Below are positions 24,801 to 36,698 of a stretch of 45,365 nucleotides of DNA, piece by piece. A model generated the notes under the pieces. The model was given only the letters and a program-made list of their open reading frames with translations. It was not told where the DNA came from and searched no databases. Each line of letters opens with the position of its first letter. The stretch's first letter is position 1. Position numbers and translations under genes: made by a program. Source of the DNA: Mnemiopsis leidyi (Eukaryota > Ctenophora > Tentaculata > Lobata > Bolinopsidae); the NCBI GenBank assembly GCA_000226015.1, contig JH152767.1, positions 30,995 through 76,359 of the forward strand. Reading direction: 5' to 3'.

Positions 24801-27143
24801 CCCACAATCTCATAATTCTCCATTACGCCCAGAACCATATCCAGCAGACACACAATTTCCTAATTATTCATTACACCTAGAACCATATCCAGCAGACACA
24901 CAATTTCTTGATCATTCATTACACACAGAACCATATCAAGCAGACACACAATTTCTTAATTATTCATTACACTCAGAACCATATCAAGCAGACACACAAT
25001 TTATTTATTATTCATTACACCCTGAACCATATCAAGCAGACACACAATTCATTAATTACTTCATTACACCCAGAACTCGCCTGAACTGCCAGAAATGTTG
25101 GAGGAGTTCCGAGAGAAACTGAGCGAAGCAAGAGAGCCTCTTTATCCATTACTTCAGCTAGGTATTTTGGTAGACTCATTTGTATATAGGGTATTTGGTT
25201 TTCTAAAGATAATTTTTAAGGATGCTAGATGTTCCCTAAACAGCAATGATGGTTTTCCCAAAGAATGTCTGAAATGATTGCTCGAATGTTGTCCCAATCT
25301 AAATTTTATGATGTTGTTATCTGAGTTAAGGTTCTAAACGTTTGAAGACATCATCTCGCAAGTTGACCGTGCCTCAACATTCAGGAAGACAACAAGGTAC
25401 ATTCTCACACACTGGACACAGTTACATTGAGGCCAAGTACAAACTGAACCTTCTGTACTGTCTAAATATAGGGTAGGTTCATTATTTGGTGTTGTGAAAA
25501 CTGACAGAGTTAGGCCAAGTCAATCTAAATCGTCTTTTCTGTCTAAATATAATCTGGTGTAGTCGTGAAGTATTATTGAGTCTCATAGAAGAATCTGATT
25601 TTGAACAATCAGATGTCTAAATATAGGATATGTATGTTATTAAGTGTTGTGATAATGTTTGTGCGTGCTTGAAATATTGATCGCGTTCATAAAAGGTTGT
25701 CGACTCGATTATTGATTATTGTTTTGGCACTTTTATCGTCATTATAATTGAGTTACTACGCACTCTCCATTACAAGATAATACATTCTTATTACAGTTTT
25801 TATCTGATGTTGCAATCCTCTGATAAGAGTGACACAGTGAAGAACCATCCAGTTATTCAGAGGATAGTCGATCTCAGAAAAATATTCAAAACTTGTGCCG
25901 AAACAGGTAAACATTTCAGTCGAATTTTCAATAAAAATATTAAGTTGTTAAGACGATTCTCGCATTTTAAATCAAGATCCAGATTCGATAACTGAATAAT
26001 CGAATTGTTTAAAATGTACAGTTTCAAAATTAGAATTGTCTTATGATAAAATGTCTTTGCACTCTGACGGTAATGCATTTGCGAAAAATATTCAGCACAT
26101 AACTTGCAGGCCTGAGATGAATTATCAGCAGTATCTACATATTTGATATAATTCCGATATTGACTGGCATGTGTCTGGTTTTTGCCTTGTGCACCATGCA
26201 CTTTTCAAATATGATGGGACCTCAAAAACTTACAAAACATCCCATTAAACGATTTCACTCTACAGATTTCACTTTGGAGAAAGAAATTGAACATTTACTA
26301 AACGTGAAACAAAGCGATGAAGAAATTGAGACAAAGAAAAAAAGAAAGATATCATCTGATGAAAACAAAAGGTTTTGTAGTAGTACTAGTTTTGTAGATT
26401 ATAAATGCTTAACTTCTTTAGGGCTTTTTAAACCATGGGTAGAAATGCGTAGATGTTTTAGTGATGATTCAAAATTATAAGATAACTTTAATCTTTTTTG
26501 TTATCAGTGGGGACAATAATGAAGAAGATTTGTACGAAAAGCAGTTAAGAATTTCACAAGAGAAGAAGCGTAAGAAGAAGAAGAAGACAAAAGGTAAATA
26601 CTTTTTGTTTAAACAGTAGGATACTCGTATTATTTCTTCTATAAGACACCAAGAGTTTATGAGTTAAGAAGTTCCGTTTAATGGTCCCACATATTTACGT
26701 AAAATCATCATTTAAGGTATAGAAGTATCTACAGAAGATCCGACATTGATGGATGAAGAAGAAGAAAAGAGAGGGATCACTTTCAAGATCATGAAAAACA
26801 AGGTGCGTACTACTTGTAAGAGATGTGTTGGAATAAAGCCAGAAAAATAATTAACATATTTTAACACGGCCGTGTATACAACATACCAAGATCGAGGGAT
26901 TCTTTTGTCCCTTTCTCCATTACATAGTTACATGCATCAACTAACCTTAACCTATCCCAGGGTTTAACGCCACACAGAAAGAAGGAACAAAGAAACCCCC
27001 GAGTGAAACACCGAAAGAAGTTCGACAAAGCTCTAAAGAAACGACGTTCACAAGTACCTGATTTCCGGGATCATGAGGGAACGTACGGTGGAGAGAAGAG
27101 TGGGATCAAATCTAACCTTACTAAAAGTACTAAGTTGCGGTGA
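12809..27143 (+). CDS. UTP3: UTP3/SAS10, small-subunit processome protein, 13 exons
   Basis: Exons: 12809-12948, 23192-23277, 23798-23876, 24008-24095, 24360-24445, 24579-24678, 25074-25161, 25385-25472, 25797-25906, 26266-26371, 26508-26593, 26717-26802, 26961-27143. All joins keep frame and give 441 aa. The N-terminal part is acidic (DSEEDEDDSEEDIKE and similar). A Sas10/Utp3/C1D domain covers about 194-290 (NSPELPEMLEEF, YIEAKYKLNLLYCLNI, HPVIQRIVDLRK). The C-terminal Sas10 domain covers about 353-441 (RGITFKIMKNKGLTPHRKK, then NPRVKHRKKF). By homology it is a nucleolar component of the U3/SSU processome needed for 18S rRNA processing. Intron 1 is 10.2 kb while the others are about 80-520 bp. 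Seven exons are 86 or 88 nt long. Exon 1 donor, exon 7 acceptor and exon 8 donor all lie in local duplications. Confidence 0.9.
12899..13044 (+). repeat. 77-nt tandem duplication of the UTP3 exon 1 donor junction
   Basis: Copy 1 begins at 12899 (last 50 nt of exon 1 plus donor and intron start); copy 2 begins at 12976, period 77. Both start with atgttgagggatgagattga and run through the donor into ggttRgttaaatgaat. Copy 2 differs by a few substitutions but keeps an ATG, the same frame and a GT donor (atcag|gttggt) in the same phase, so it could act as an alternative first exon with a shortened N terminus. Confidence 0.85.
14748..15118. repeat. 180-bp identical direct repeat around an 11-N gap (probable assembly overlap)
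   Basis: 14748-14927 and 14939-15118 appear identical by eye and end exactly at the N run (14928-14938) on one side. That is what is left when two overlapping contigs are joined without merging. The repeat should be treated as one locus unless long reads show two copies. Confidence 0.85.
15520..15544. repeat. Perfect 11-bp hairpin with TTC loop
   Basis: acttttttgcc, ttc, ggcaaaaaagt. The arms are perfectly complementary and end in A/T runs, which resembles a bacterial intrinsic terminator but sits in a eukaryotic intron. No gene ends here; it may be the core of a short palindromic repeat. Confidence 0.6.
17245..17408 (+). repeat. Left arm of a 164-bp inverted repeat
   Basis: Its reverse complement matches 20385-20548 with about four differences over 164 nt by eye. 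Weaker similarity continues inward past 17440. It lies about 590 bp from the 3' end of the F-box gene. The inner edge carries a short palindrome (cgagacac / gtgtcttg). Confidence 0.85.
17999..18559 (-). CDS. F-box domain protein, nested in UTP3 intron 1 on the opposite strand
   Basis: A single uninterrupted frame of 186 aa. Residues 3-46 fit an F-box: LPQELQLQILSYLSPSSLSPFSLAN followed by DPSLWTWFC, with the usual Leu-Pro start, hydrophobic helices and LW near the end. The F-box binds SKP1 in SCF ubiquitin ligases. The remainder (about 47-186) shows no WD, LRR or Kelch repeat and no recognisable substrate domain. It is short for an F-box protein, so it may be a truncated copy or have another exon. 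It is intronless and richer in G+C than its surroundings, with a polypyrimidine coding strand in the first 90 nt. It lies between 164-bp inverted repeats, which raises the possibility of retroposition or capture by a mobile element. Confidence 0.7.
   Translation of the reverse strand: MTLLSLPQELQLQILSYLSPSSLSPFSLANSTTHHLANDPSLWTWFCVRDHGVRPRDVRLSRQFYREYLHPLPPVVRVERRRARESWISDQDGRSNYDVKRTRWRFTLSLVSPGLVGAETFDLCMDEDGKTVESFLIGSRFSTVQIDAKLQSYDLLFYVPRGYNHDVVSVNTIVAEYNRFVQQDFN
20385..20548 (-). repeat. Right arm of the 164-bp inverted repeat
   Basis: Matches the complement of 17245-17408 with about four transition-type differences. The inner border (20372-20393) is a separate palindrome, CGAGACAC, six bases, GTGTCTCG. 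The arms enclose 2976 bp including the F-box gene. Confidence 0.85.
22016..22190 (+). repeat. Minisatellite, 39-46-nt units
   Basis: Three near-identical units of ctccagtacccctacacact + gacacaacatKgtatYaga, plus a degenerate fourth (about 22150-22190). The second is longer because of an inserted ctcctca. It lies in UTP3 intron 1. Confidence 0.85.
22374..22584 (+). repeat. 11-bp variable repeat, 19 units
   Basis: Units are tagagtgtgtg (A), tagagtatggg (B) and tagagtgtggg (C). Reading from 22374 the order is A5 B3 A B A B A B C A B(+gg) C and a last divergent unit tagagtgccgg. The alternating AB block suggests expansion of a 22-bp higher-order unit. It opens long spurious reading frames on the - strand. 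Confidence 0.9.
24795..25076 (+). repeat. 48-nt minisatellite ending in the UTP3 exon 7 acceptor
   Basis: Five regular units (agcagaca at 24843, 24891, 24939, 24987, 25035) plus a degenerate first one, period exactly 48. Each unit carries cattacaccNagaa; the last of these is the real acceptor cattacacccag|AA of UTP3 exon 7 (exon start 25074). Because 48 is a multiple of three, one frame stays open and gives an apparent repeat protein (EPYxADTQF units). I consider that frame spurious. Confidence 0.9.
25418..25660 (+). repeat. Degenerate triplication of the UTP3 exon 8 donor region
   Basis: The 3' half of exon 8 (ggccaagt at 25431, tctaaatata at 25461) recurs in intron 8 at 25513/25542 and partly at 25616 (agatgtctaaatatagga). 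Spacing is about 82 and 74 nt. The copies have lost the functional donor gg|gtaggt. Confidence 0.75.
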
Positions 27144-29724
27144 TGCTGTGGAACTTTGTTTCGTCGGTTTATTTGAGTTTTCTGTGGACTTGAAGCCGGA
27201 TTTTATTACTTTTTACTACTTTTTGACTTTCATGGGAGGTTTTTAGGTAATTTATTACTGATAAGTTATTTCAGAGCTGATTGAATGAGTTTTATAGCCG
27301 CAATTATCTGTTTCAATTGTTGTTCATTGGACTTATTTACGAAGGTTTATAATTAATTAATGTTAGCTTTGAATCCTCCAGACAATAGATGGCGCATGAG
27401 GTTCTGTCGCAAATTTTCGCCACAAACTCAATGCGAAACGACAAACGTATTTTACGTAATCCATATTGCGCTGTGCACGTACGTTTCTTCTGCGTGTCGA
27501 TTGGAAAATAGGAAAACATACAAACCAGCAGATTTAGAACTTGAGTTCGAAGACTTGAGTATCAATCTGCAGTAGGCGATCATGTCTGAGAATGTAACAA
27601 GGATAATTCTGTCACTAACAGCTATTATTAATTGAAAGACTTCAAATTCTGCCCGACTTGTGTAATCTACTAATGTGTTCAGTACATGACATGTGCTATT
27701 GCTATTGAATTCGGAAAACCGAAATGTATTACTCTTTCAGTAAATTACAGTTTTAATGAAATTCCTAAACATGCAAGCTTTGAGATAAAACCTTAATACC
27801 AATCGGAATTTTACTTTTAAGAATATTTAAATTTGTGCATATTAAAAGTCAAGTAAATTAGTAATAAGTGTCTCCCACATGTCGAGTATGCTCAAACACT
27901 ATACATCACAGCTACAGATAGGATGAAATTGTGTACTGTGAAACTAGAATTGATTTCATCACATGAGGGTGCAGGGTAACAACTAAAAACACCTTTCATC
28001 TATATATAGTTCGCGCCGCACCAGCGATCACAGATCAATTCTATCCATGGAAAGTTAATCATCTAGATCATTGTAGATCAATTCGATCCATGAAAAGATA
28101 ATCATCTAGATGGCTGCCGGACAACTGCGCCCAGTTACACAATATCTATGACAGAGTACCATGATAGAGTGACCAAAATATAAAAATAGTACCAGACAGT
28201 GGTCACGTGATCCTTGGGCGCAGTTGTCGTTTTGAAAATCTGACATGAAAAATCAGATCACATCATTGATTGGGTACCCTGTTAACGTGTGAGAACTGAA
28301 TTCTCTTGGGCGCAGTTGTCGGTAGGCCATCTAGATCATTGTGGATTCTTCTTGCCTCAAGTTAAAGACTATGTAAAGCACTAGTGATATCTCAAGAGCT
28401 TATAGAGCATCTCTTTATAATGTTTTCAGTACACAAACTATCGAGAATCTACTATTGTACTAAATTCGCTTTCATGAGTAAACGTATCAGCGAGAATAGA
28501 AACAAGGTTTATTTTCTATCATTCTAATATACTGCCTCCCATACAACAAGCCTTCTAATCCTATACCATAGCCAATCATGGGACTACATGATAACATTAC
28601 AACCATAACATGAAGGTCCAGGACACTGGTACAGTTAAGTTATGGGCAGTTTATCAGGCAGACAATCATTCGCCGCCAATCCGCCGGATAAAATGCCAAG
28701 TTTGGATCATGATGCTGGTTGTTTTGGCAGCAGGGCTAGGCAACGTCTTGCAGGTCTTAGTCAGAGTGGACATCGAATCTAGAACTCTATAACCAAAAAA
28801 GAAAATTTAAATTATTTTTTGCTGTATTGAGATACATGACAGATAGTTATAGGCTTAATAATAATTGCGGACGGCCCCTATTTAATTTGTGAATGGTTTT
28901 CGAAAATTCGGTCCTCTAAAAGCACGTTTTATCATTTTTGTGTATCTAAGTCGCTTACTCAGTCCCCTATTCCTTAAGCTTGAACAGCTGGGTAGTACTC
29001 AAAAATTCATTAATGAGACTGGTGGCAGTCATGTCCCAAAGTGTAAAGAGTTAGTAACACTATTTTGAATAATAACACTATTTTGAATAATGTCCATCAT
29101 ATTGAAATGAAAATAGGACGCTGACCATATCTTCAATCTTATAACCATGATCATTATTTTTTTCCTCAAGTTTATTCGACTCAATCATACTCAAAATATC
29201 AATTAACCCTGTAATGATGATTGAATAGGTAGGATAAGTTGATAAACATGTTTGTAACAAATACAAATGCACAGCTTATGTACATGACCATGATTTAGTA
29301 GTAGTACGGACGACGACGGGCAGATAAATCGTCCTGTGAAAGTCAGCCATGCAGCTACCAGCCACAAAGGTTACATTTCTGACTGCCTTGTCCTTATCAC
29401 AATATTTACCTACCGTGTTTATTAAGACTCGTGAAATTTGTGACGATTGTTTGAAGTTGAATAAGTGTGTATGCTGTTTTTGTAGCTGTGTCGATCGTAG
29501 CATTAGGGCGTTTGTAAATGTAATTGTAATTGACTGCTAGGCTAAAACCTTAAAGCAACATTTAAAAATGCATTTACCTATTTATTAAATTTGACGTTAA
29601 CGTTACTATCTATTTATCTAAGCAGTTTTAACCAGAAAGCACGCTATCCGAAAGTTCGAGTTGTCACGAATAGAGACGTGTAACACATTTTGTTTGATCC
29701 ACTAGTTTTTATCTCCTGATTACA
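27144..29724. other. UTP3 to cofilin intergenic region
   Basis: No supported gene. It contains a 43-nt duplication (28032-28110), an inverted-repeat element (28100-28340) and a small tandem duplication taacactattttgaataa at about 29055-29091. Short ORFs in it have no recognisable domain. No AATAAA follows the UTP3 stop closely. Confidence 0.55.
28100..28340. mobile_element. MITE-like element with about 34-bp terminal inverted repeats
   Basis: The left end (28100-28133, ending acaactgcgccca) is the near-complement of the right end (28307-28340, starting tgggcgcagttgt). A third, internal copy tgggcgcagttgtcg sits at 28215-28229 in the right-end orientation. CATCTAGA occurs at both outer edges and could be an 8-bp target duplication, but because catctagatg is itself palindromic it could equally be the terminus. 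No coding capacity, so a non-autonomous element. Confidence 0.7.
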
Positions 29725-30736
29725 ATGTCTTCCGGAGTGGCTGTCGACCCTGCTTGCAATGAAATGTGGGAGGATTTTCACCTGGGGAAAGTGAACAAAC
29801 GAAGAGTCATAACCTTCCGTATAAACGATGAATTCAACGTAAGTCTCATCTAATCTTCTGTTTGATTGATCGCGATGAATGGGAGCATTGTCAAGTATCA
29901 ACTTAACCGTTGTCGGAGCAATTCTTTCATTTGGGGTTTAATATTACTGAGAAACTTTAGTCTTGCGTAACTTCACGTATCGTGAAATATTTGTAACGGT
30001 GAAACGAAACCTCATTCGATACTTGAACCATCTAAAATTATTGTGTTTTCAGTCAATCATTCCCGATACTGATAAGTGGCAATTGCCACTTACAAAGAGT
30101 GGCGAGGACGGAATAGAAGAAACAAAAGAGATCATTCAGCAGGTCAAGCAGCTAATTGCGGATGGTGAGATTAAATTATCTATACAGACTTTTAGACTTG
30201 GAAAAAGCAGCTTCAATGAAATTTCAAATTTGATTCAAAACATCGTTGAAGTTTGGAGCCCGTAAATGTCATATGAATGACTAATTGATTCACACCAACG
30301 TAGTCCCTCAACCCTAGAATCTGTTTTAATTTTCTGTCATCAGAGTTGGGGGACGACAACGTACCCAATCTCCCAAGATGGTTTATAATGTACTTCGACT
30401 ACAAAATGGAATCGGACGGCAGATTGACCGGTAAAGAGCTCATGGTAAAGTGGTGCCCTGAACAGTCCAAGGTTAAGAGCAAGATGACTTTTGCCTCATC
30501 GGCTAAGGGACTTAATGACTCCCTCAATGTAAGTTATAGTATTTCTGATTCCGTTCTAGGACAGCAGTAACACTAACATTAATGATTAATTTCTAAATGG
30601 TGGTTCAATATTATGAAATTGCAATGCCAAATTTTATTACCTTTTTCAGGGCTTCAATTCACTTGTTGTGCAGATCGACGAACTAGAGGGTATTGACGAT
30701 CTGTTGCCCAAATTCCAGAAGGGACTTCTAAAATAA
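29725..30736 (+). CDS. CFL: ADF/cofilin family actin-severing protein, four exons
   Basis: Exons 29725-29838, 30053-30164, 30344-30528, 30650-30736; all joins keep frame, 165 aa. The start MSSGVAV matches the cofilin N terminus, with Ser near position 3, the site LIM kinase phosphorylates in animals. The ADF-H fold is recognisable from RWFIMYFDYKM and from GKELMVKWCPEQSKVKSKMTF, the latter corresponding to the long actin-binding helix and its preceding strand (KSKM). The last exon ends LLPKFQKGLLK. Cofilins bind G- and F-actin and sever filaments in the cytoplasm; this is inferred from family. The exon 3 acceptor could shift by 2 nt (cag|ag), but only the first keeps frame. Confidence 0.9.
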
Positions 30737-30835
30737 GCCTCTGTGTGCATTTTATGGTCAAAACATACATTTGAAGAAACTTTGCCTTTTTCTACGATAA
30801 ATTCTTACCTAGCATATACACGACTTTACAGTTTT

Positions 30836-30841
30836 AATAAA
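30836..30841 (+). terminator. Poly(A) signal of the cofilin gene
   Basis: AATAAA 100 nt after the stop codon, followed about 25 nt later by a T/GT-rich stretch (tgtggattttgatttgtctg). This is the best-formed polyadenylation site in the window. Confidence 0.75.
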
Positions 30842-31951
30842 TGTACATAACGTTAAATGTGGATTTTGATTTGTCTGTATTTATTGGTTTACATTTGTGA
30901 AAACTGAGTATGATTCATATAAGGATTTAAAAAGGCCAGCCAAAGTGACTTAAGCATAGAATTTGGATCACTTTGTATAGCAAGTCTCCTGAGGGGACCA
31001 TCTAGCCTCTGCGATTTATCGCATTCGTTTCTACTTAGTGATCTAAGGATGCTCAATATTTGTTTCAATCAATCTTCTACTGCAAATTCATAGACATTAG
31101 ACGCTGACCGTGAATTGCTCCAATGTATACTATCACTAGTTGTTTTACTAACGATGGCAGGTTTTTTTGGGGGGGGGCACCCAAAAAAGACTTAGTGTCA
31201 ATTTTTGGAAAAATCAGTACGGGGATCGTCTTCTATGGCATAAATTTTCAATCATCACAATTCAGCTCGCCATGGAAAATAATATGGAGATTTTGTAATG
31301 ATCATTGTACGATTCGACATGCTTAAAATTCTATCATACCTGAATAAACTTTTATTTAAGCTAAGGCGTTTACTGATTTCCTAATTAATGTCAAAAAAGA
31401 CAAAGTAAACTTTCGAAATTCATATTTGGGATTTTCTTTTTCCGATTGCCCCCCCCCCCCTTGACTGCTTCTTTTGAGTTACACAGGTCAATATTAACTG
31501 TGCATCGTTTAAGTACCTCAATAGATTCAAGGTGTGCTTGACTTAAAGAGCAGTTGGAACTGAAGACTGTCTACACAGGACAAGAAATTAATGGATTCTG
31601 GCAACCTCTCGTTTTCCTTGGTTACAGCCAAGGTCTTAATTGTTACCGAGTTCTTGTTACCAAGTTCTTAATTGTTAACATAATATTCTTGATTGCTACC
31701 ATAATATTGATTCTCTAGGTTTAAGCCTTAAGGTGGCATTTGAAGATGAGACTGATTGACAAATCGGTTGTAATTGTTAAAATCAGAGATGGCGCCGCGC
31801 GCGGCACGAAAAATGCCACATTTACGATGACTGCGGGCCATCTACATACATAAACGTCCTATGTTTGCTAGTACAAAAAGAGGTTTCCAATAAACACAAT
31901 GAAACGCGTACAAATAAGTTAGGTTAAAACTAAAAATCAGGATATGAACGT
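30842..31951. other. Convergent intergenic region between cofilin and RPS2
   Basis: No gene. It holds a G9 run (about 31165-31173) next to an A/T-flanked inverted repeat (ttttttggg ... cccaaaaaa), a C14 run near 31451 and a 57-bp GC-rich inverted-repeat unit at 31787-31843. The RPS2 stop overlaps an ATTAAA on the - strand; no better signal was seen for RPS2. Confidence 0.5.
31787..31843. repeat. 57-bp GC-rich unit with AGATGGC-type inverted ends
   Basis: Starts AGATGGCGCCGC and ends GCGGGCCATCT, imperfect 11-bp inverted ends in an otherwise AT-rich spacer. Similar AGATGGC ends bound the element at 28100-28340. Confidence 0.45.
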
Positions 31952-35244
<3,293 letters not shown>

Positions 35245-35485
35245 CTGGTTGCTTGCTAGCTAAACATAGTAGGGGTTAAGGAGTGTATATTTTGAGGCTT
35301 GCTTCATTTGGTTTGGGTAACAATTGGGAAAACCTATTTACGTTCGAGCGATGTTTTGAATTTCAGGATAATGGCAGATGTATCATGTTGATCACAGAAA
35401 AACGCAGACTCAAATAATTAAAAAAGAGGTCAAATCAATCTATCTTCGAACTGAATCAACCCCCTCTTCATCTTCCTCTGTCTCT

Positions 35486-35665
35486 CTATTCGCACCTCTT
35501 CTTCTTCTTCTCCGTATTGTGTTTTTTGGAGAACCTCAGATTTCTGACGAATTTAGAGTCCATGCCTTTGAGAGCAATCTTTTTGGGCACGTTGGGCTTC
35601 TTGATACCATTACGGTGAGCTTTCCTGTTCTGATTATGATTCGTGTGATTCTTGCTCTTGGCCAT
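35486..35665 (-). CDS. RPL29: 60S ribosomal protein eL29 (RPL29)
   Basis: Single exon, 59 aa, starting [20 protein letters not shown] and continuing [20 protein letters not shown], then [10 protein letters not shown] and a Lys-rich end. This is the conserved eL29 core at yeast-like length (59 aa); vertebrate proteins carry an extra C-terminal tail. The usual aromatic residue in the KxHRNG motif is replaced by Ala. The ATG has a perfect GCCACCATGG context. Just upstream lies ctcccctcag, which could be a splice acceptor or a 5'-TOP-like pyrimidine start, preceded by AATAAAA. RPS2 follows on the same strand after 241 bp with no AATAAA between them. Confidence 0.93.
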   Translation of the reverse strand: MAKSKNHTNHNQNRKAHRNGIKKPNVPKKIALKGMDSKFVRNLRFSKKHNTEKKKKRCE

Positions 35666-36698
35666 GGTGGCTGAGGGGAGATTTTATTGAGCGTGAATTC
35701 GACTAACTATATCTTACACTAAATTCATTCCATAATTCGGACAGCCGTAGAAATTCTTTATCTACCATGGTCAATGGTAAATCGAAGAAACTCTCGAAAT
35801 TTTCTAACAAAGAATCAGCATTTTTGATAAACGAAGAAGTTATAGAATTTTACAGCGAAGCCAAAAGTTAACATGATTACATGAAAAAAATACTGAACTG
35901 ATATTCGAAAATTACACCTTTTAAACACAAACTTATGCACAACCTTTAATATTCACGTGAATTTTGACATAAATTGGCATTTGACATACATAAAAAATCC
36001 TCGTAAAATTAATTAATGAAAATCCCAGTAGAGTTGGAAAGACGACTGCTCGAAAGATGAACTATAATCTTCGATTTAATTAATTTTACCTTACATTTAA
36101 CTAATATTCGATCAAAATTATTGTAATATCGGCCATTTACATTCAAAATATATACTTATAATTCGAGATTATACGCACAATGTTAGCAAATTTATACAAG
36201 TCGGTGAAATCTCACAAAAATGAACTTTTTACACTGAATACTAAAGAGAATCATTCAAAGAAATATATTTCGTAAAAGCAATAAACTTAGTAAAAAACGA
36301 TAACATGGTGTGTATGATTACAAAAGGCTCAGCCTCCAAATACATGCATGAAAAATAATTTGTACAATTATCAAATCGTCCGGTAAAACTTATCGAACTA
36401 AGATAAGGGAGCTGTAATAGCAAAAAGTCTCTAATTGAGATAGAGGGCCGGGGACAATTATTTACAAAAATTTGGACGAACACTTAGCAGTTAACCAGAA
36501 AAAAAGATCATCTAATTAATAAGTTCAGCTGAATTGACAGGTAGCTGAATTGATAGGTACAGGTATGTTGATTTGGCAATTTTGTAGGAACGGCGATCAC
36601 AACCAACGATCTTGTTGTATTTACACTTTACAGTTTCTCATGTCGTATCTGATTGGCCAGACACACGTGACGACCGGCAGGAGATATGATTGGTTGTT
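35666..36698. other. RPL29 5' flank and PLEKHA8 3' flank
   Basis: AT-rich and without a supported ORF. It must hold the PLEKHA8 3' UTR and the RPL29 promoter. Poly(A) candidates for PLEKHA8 on the - strand are weak: ATTAAA near 36074, and AATAAA about 25 nt upstream of the RPL29 ATG. A 17-nt direct repeat (agctgaattgaYaggta) lies at about 36527-36560. Confidence 0.45.

Noticed and set aside
24772..25122. Open frame of 116 codons with regular EPYxADTQF repeats
   Set aside because: It is a by-product of a 48-nt (multiple of three) minisatellite in UTP3 intron 6 and runs into exon 7 in a frame other than that of UTP3.
26160..26265. In-frame extension of UTP3 exon 10 upstream (MTGMCLVFAL...)
   Set aside because: The acceptor tctacag at 26265 keeps the frame and phase with exon 9 and restores the conserved DFTLEKEIEHLL; the upstream part has no similarity to UTP3.
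31165..31465. G9 run pairing with the C14 run about 280 bp away as a functional structure
   Set aside because: Homopolymer runs are common slippage products, and the flanks do not pair further.
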